Shown: piece after piece, positions 5,718-6,645 of the stretch
Layout: every line of letters starts with the position of its first letter
Numbering within the stretch: position 1 is the stretch's first letter
NCBI GenBank assembly: GCA_003164075.1
Contig: PLRZ01000500.1
Span: forward strand, 3,565 to 10,209
DNA: 6,645 nt
Reading direction: 5' to 3'
Source: Bryobacterales bacterium
Lineage (GTDB): Bacteria; Acidobacteriota; Terriglobia; Bryobacterales; Bryobacteraceae
Notes under the pieces: model-generated
Told to the model about the DNA's origin: nothing
The model's input: the letters and a program-made list of their open reading frames with translations, nothing else
The model's database searches: none
Translations under genes and position numbers: made by a program

Positions 5718-5990
5718 GTGGGGCGGACCCGGAAACTGGTGCTTCTGCTGCACCAGTTGGCCAACGAAAAGCCGATCTCGGCCGAGATTTCCAGCCTGGA
5801 CGAACTCATCGGCCACGCCGACCAGCACGAACTGGTACATTGGATCGAGCCCCTGGCGCCCGCGTTGCGGCGGGTTTTCCTGGTACACGGCGAACCGCGG
5901 CAGGCCGAGACGCTCGCCAGGTTGCTGCATTCTACCCATGGTTTGGAAGTGGTGGTCCCGGCGCCGGGCCAGAGTTTTGAGTTGAATTAG
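5718..5990 (+). pseudogene. Orphan C-terminal tail of a beta-CASP/RMMBL metallo-beta-lactamase-fold protein
   Basis: The frame from a GTG at 5718 (90 residues) carries, from about residue 16, the end of an RNA-processing metallo-beta-lactamase: ISAEISSLDELIGHAD with H33 (beta-CASP motif B), and RRVFLVHGEPRQ with H57 (motif C). It finishes VVVPAPGQSFELN, a normal family C-terminus. Full proteins of this kind are about 450 residues or more and carry the HxHxDH zinc site at the N-terminus; none of that is present here, so it cannot be catalytic. Upstream, another plus frame (5641 to about 5717) is open and codon-biased (GHVINKLRDVVNRTAGRW) but does not match this family. A fusion or deletion scar is therefore likely near 5715-5760. 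No ribosome site precedes the GTG. I read it as a 5'-truncated remnant. Confidence 0.65.
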
Positions 5991-6019
5991 GCGAAACCGA
6001 AAGAGTGGCCGGCGCCATC

Positions 6020-6025
6020 TATACT
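6020..6025 (+). promoter_or_regulatory. Possible -10 box TATACT for the coiled-coil membrane protein gene
   Basis: TATACT at 6020-6025 lies 25 bases before the GTG start and 10 before an AAAGGAG ribosome site (6036-6042), a normal leader length. No convincing -35 hexamer is found 16-18 bases upstream. Support is position and -10 match only. Confidence 0.35.
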
Positions 6026-6050
6026 GAAAGAAGATAAAGGAGTACGTGAC

Positions 6051-6645
6051 GTGAGTTCACCAATCTATTCCGAGCCGCAGCAGCGCTCCGGCCTGACAAC
6101 CGCACTGGTGGCGGGAGCCATGATCGCCCTTCTGGCAGCCGTCATCTATCTGTTCGTGCAGATGGATCACCTGCAGACGGACATGGCCAAAATGAAAGAG
6201 CAGTTCGCCAACGAGTTGACCAGCGCGAAGGACGCGAGTTCGGTGGCAACGGCGGCGCACCAGAAGCGCATCGACACCCTGAAAGAAGAACTGGAAGCGG
6301 CTCGCACCCAAATGAAGGACGAGGCCAAGACCCTCTCGGCGCAGGCCAAGTTGGAGGCCAACGCCAAAACCGAAGCCCTGGCCAAGCAGATTGCCGAGGA
6401 AGAAAACAAGTTGAAGCAGACCCAGGCCGCCCAGGCCAGCGAGATCGGCGACGTGAAGCAGTCCGCCACAGCCGCCAACGCCAAAATCGCCGATGTTTCC
6501 ACCGACGTCGGCGGGGTCAAGACCAACTTGAGCGCCACCCAGGCGGAGTTGCAGAAGACCATCGCATCATTGAAATCGACGCAGGGCGACCTGGGCGTGC
6601 AGAGCGGTCTGATCGCCACCAACGGCAATGAACTGGCCGCACTGA
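6051..6645 (+). CDS. Membrane-anchored coiled-coil protein (partial, runs off right edge)
   Basis: A GTG at 6051, 8 bases after AAAGGAG (6036-6042), opens a frame that continues to the window end (198 residues). Residues about 15-36 (LTTALVAGAMIALLAAVIYLFV) form one transmembrane helix after a short polar N-terminus. The remainder (about 37-198) is rich in A, K, E and Q with almost no aromatic residues or proline, the composition of a long alpha-helical coiled coil (for example KEELEAARTQMKDEAKTL and KIADVSTDVGGVKTNL). The likely topology is a single-pass inner-membrane protein with the coil outside the cytoplasm, by the positive-inside rule only weakly. No catalytic domain is seen in the visible part; a C-terminal domain may follow. 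I recall similar hypothetical proteins in Acidobacteria but know no function for them. It stands apart from the minus-strand block and has its own leader. Confidence 0.82.
   Translation, partial: MSSPIYSEPQQRSGLTTALVAGAMIALLAAVIYLFVQMDHLQTDMAKMKEQFANELTSAKDASSVATAAHQKRIDTLKEELEAARTQMKDEAKTLSAQAKLEANAKTEALAKQIAEEENKLKQTQAAQASEIGDVKQSATAANAKIADVSTDVGGVKTNLSATQAELQKTIASLKSTQGDLGVQSGLIATNGNELAAL

Noticed and set aside
5379..5939. Minus-strand open frame of 186 codons taken as one gene.
   Set aside because: Its upstream half is antisense to the metallo-beta-lactamase tail and shows no family features. Only the part from TTG 5543, with its own ribosome site, looks coding, and that part is frameshifted.

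Overview
This is a GC-rich bacterial window of mostly core-like genes on the minus strand. Gene style (a menaquinone-type UbiE/MenG methyltransferase, strong GGAGG ribosome sites, alternative TTG/GTG starts, an Acidobacteria-style small protein family and intergenic palindromes) suggests an Acidobacteriota member close to Solibacter. This is inference from memory of such genomes; the window holds no phylogenetic marker that settles it.

Layout. Positions 1-3750 form a minus-strand block, read in transcription order from right to left: an AhpD/carboxymuconolactone decarboxylase-family peroxidase-related protein (3187-3750), a short-chain dehydrogenase (2395-3114), a single-ring AAA+ ATPase resembling the second ring of ClpB (1121-2299), the demethylmenaquinone methyltransferase (89-823), and the N-terminus of a membrane protein that leaves the window (1-86). 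Two gaps in this block carry structure. Three GTAYCGAT direct repeats about two helical turns apart lie just upstream of the dehydrogenase. A 32-bp perfect inverted repeat, itself flanked by an imperfect direct repeat, lies between the AAA+ gene and the methyltransferase.

Positions 3751-5720 look like an accessory or decayed zone. They contain about 580 bases with no convincing gene, including a roughly 199-bp element with long terminal inverted repeats. Next is an orphan CheW protein with a CZB zinc-binding domain inserted inside the CheW fold (4331-5188). Upstream of it is a small gene broken by an apparent one-base deletion (5194-5543). A hairpin and the orphan C-terminal tail of a beta-CASP/RMMBL metallo-beta-lactamase protein (5718-5990, plus strand) complete the zone.

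From 6051 to the right edge a plus-strand GTG-start gene encodes a membrane-anchored coiled-coil protein that continues past the window.

How the genes fit together: methyltransferase and membrane protein are 2 bases apart and probably co-transcribed. The peroxidase-related protein and dehydrogenase may form a small redox unit. The CheW-CZB protein would link zinc or oxidant sensing to a chemosensory array encoded elsewhere. No complete, clearly undescribed multi-gene system is visible. The most unusual single items are the CheW-CZB insertion, the frameshifted small gene and the two palindromic intergenic elements.
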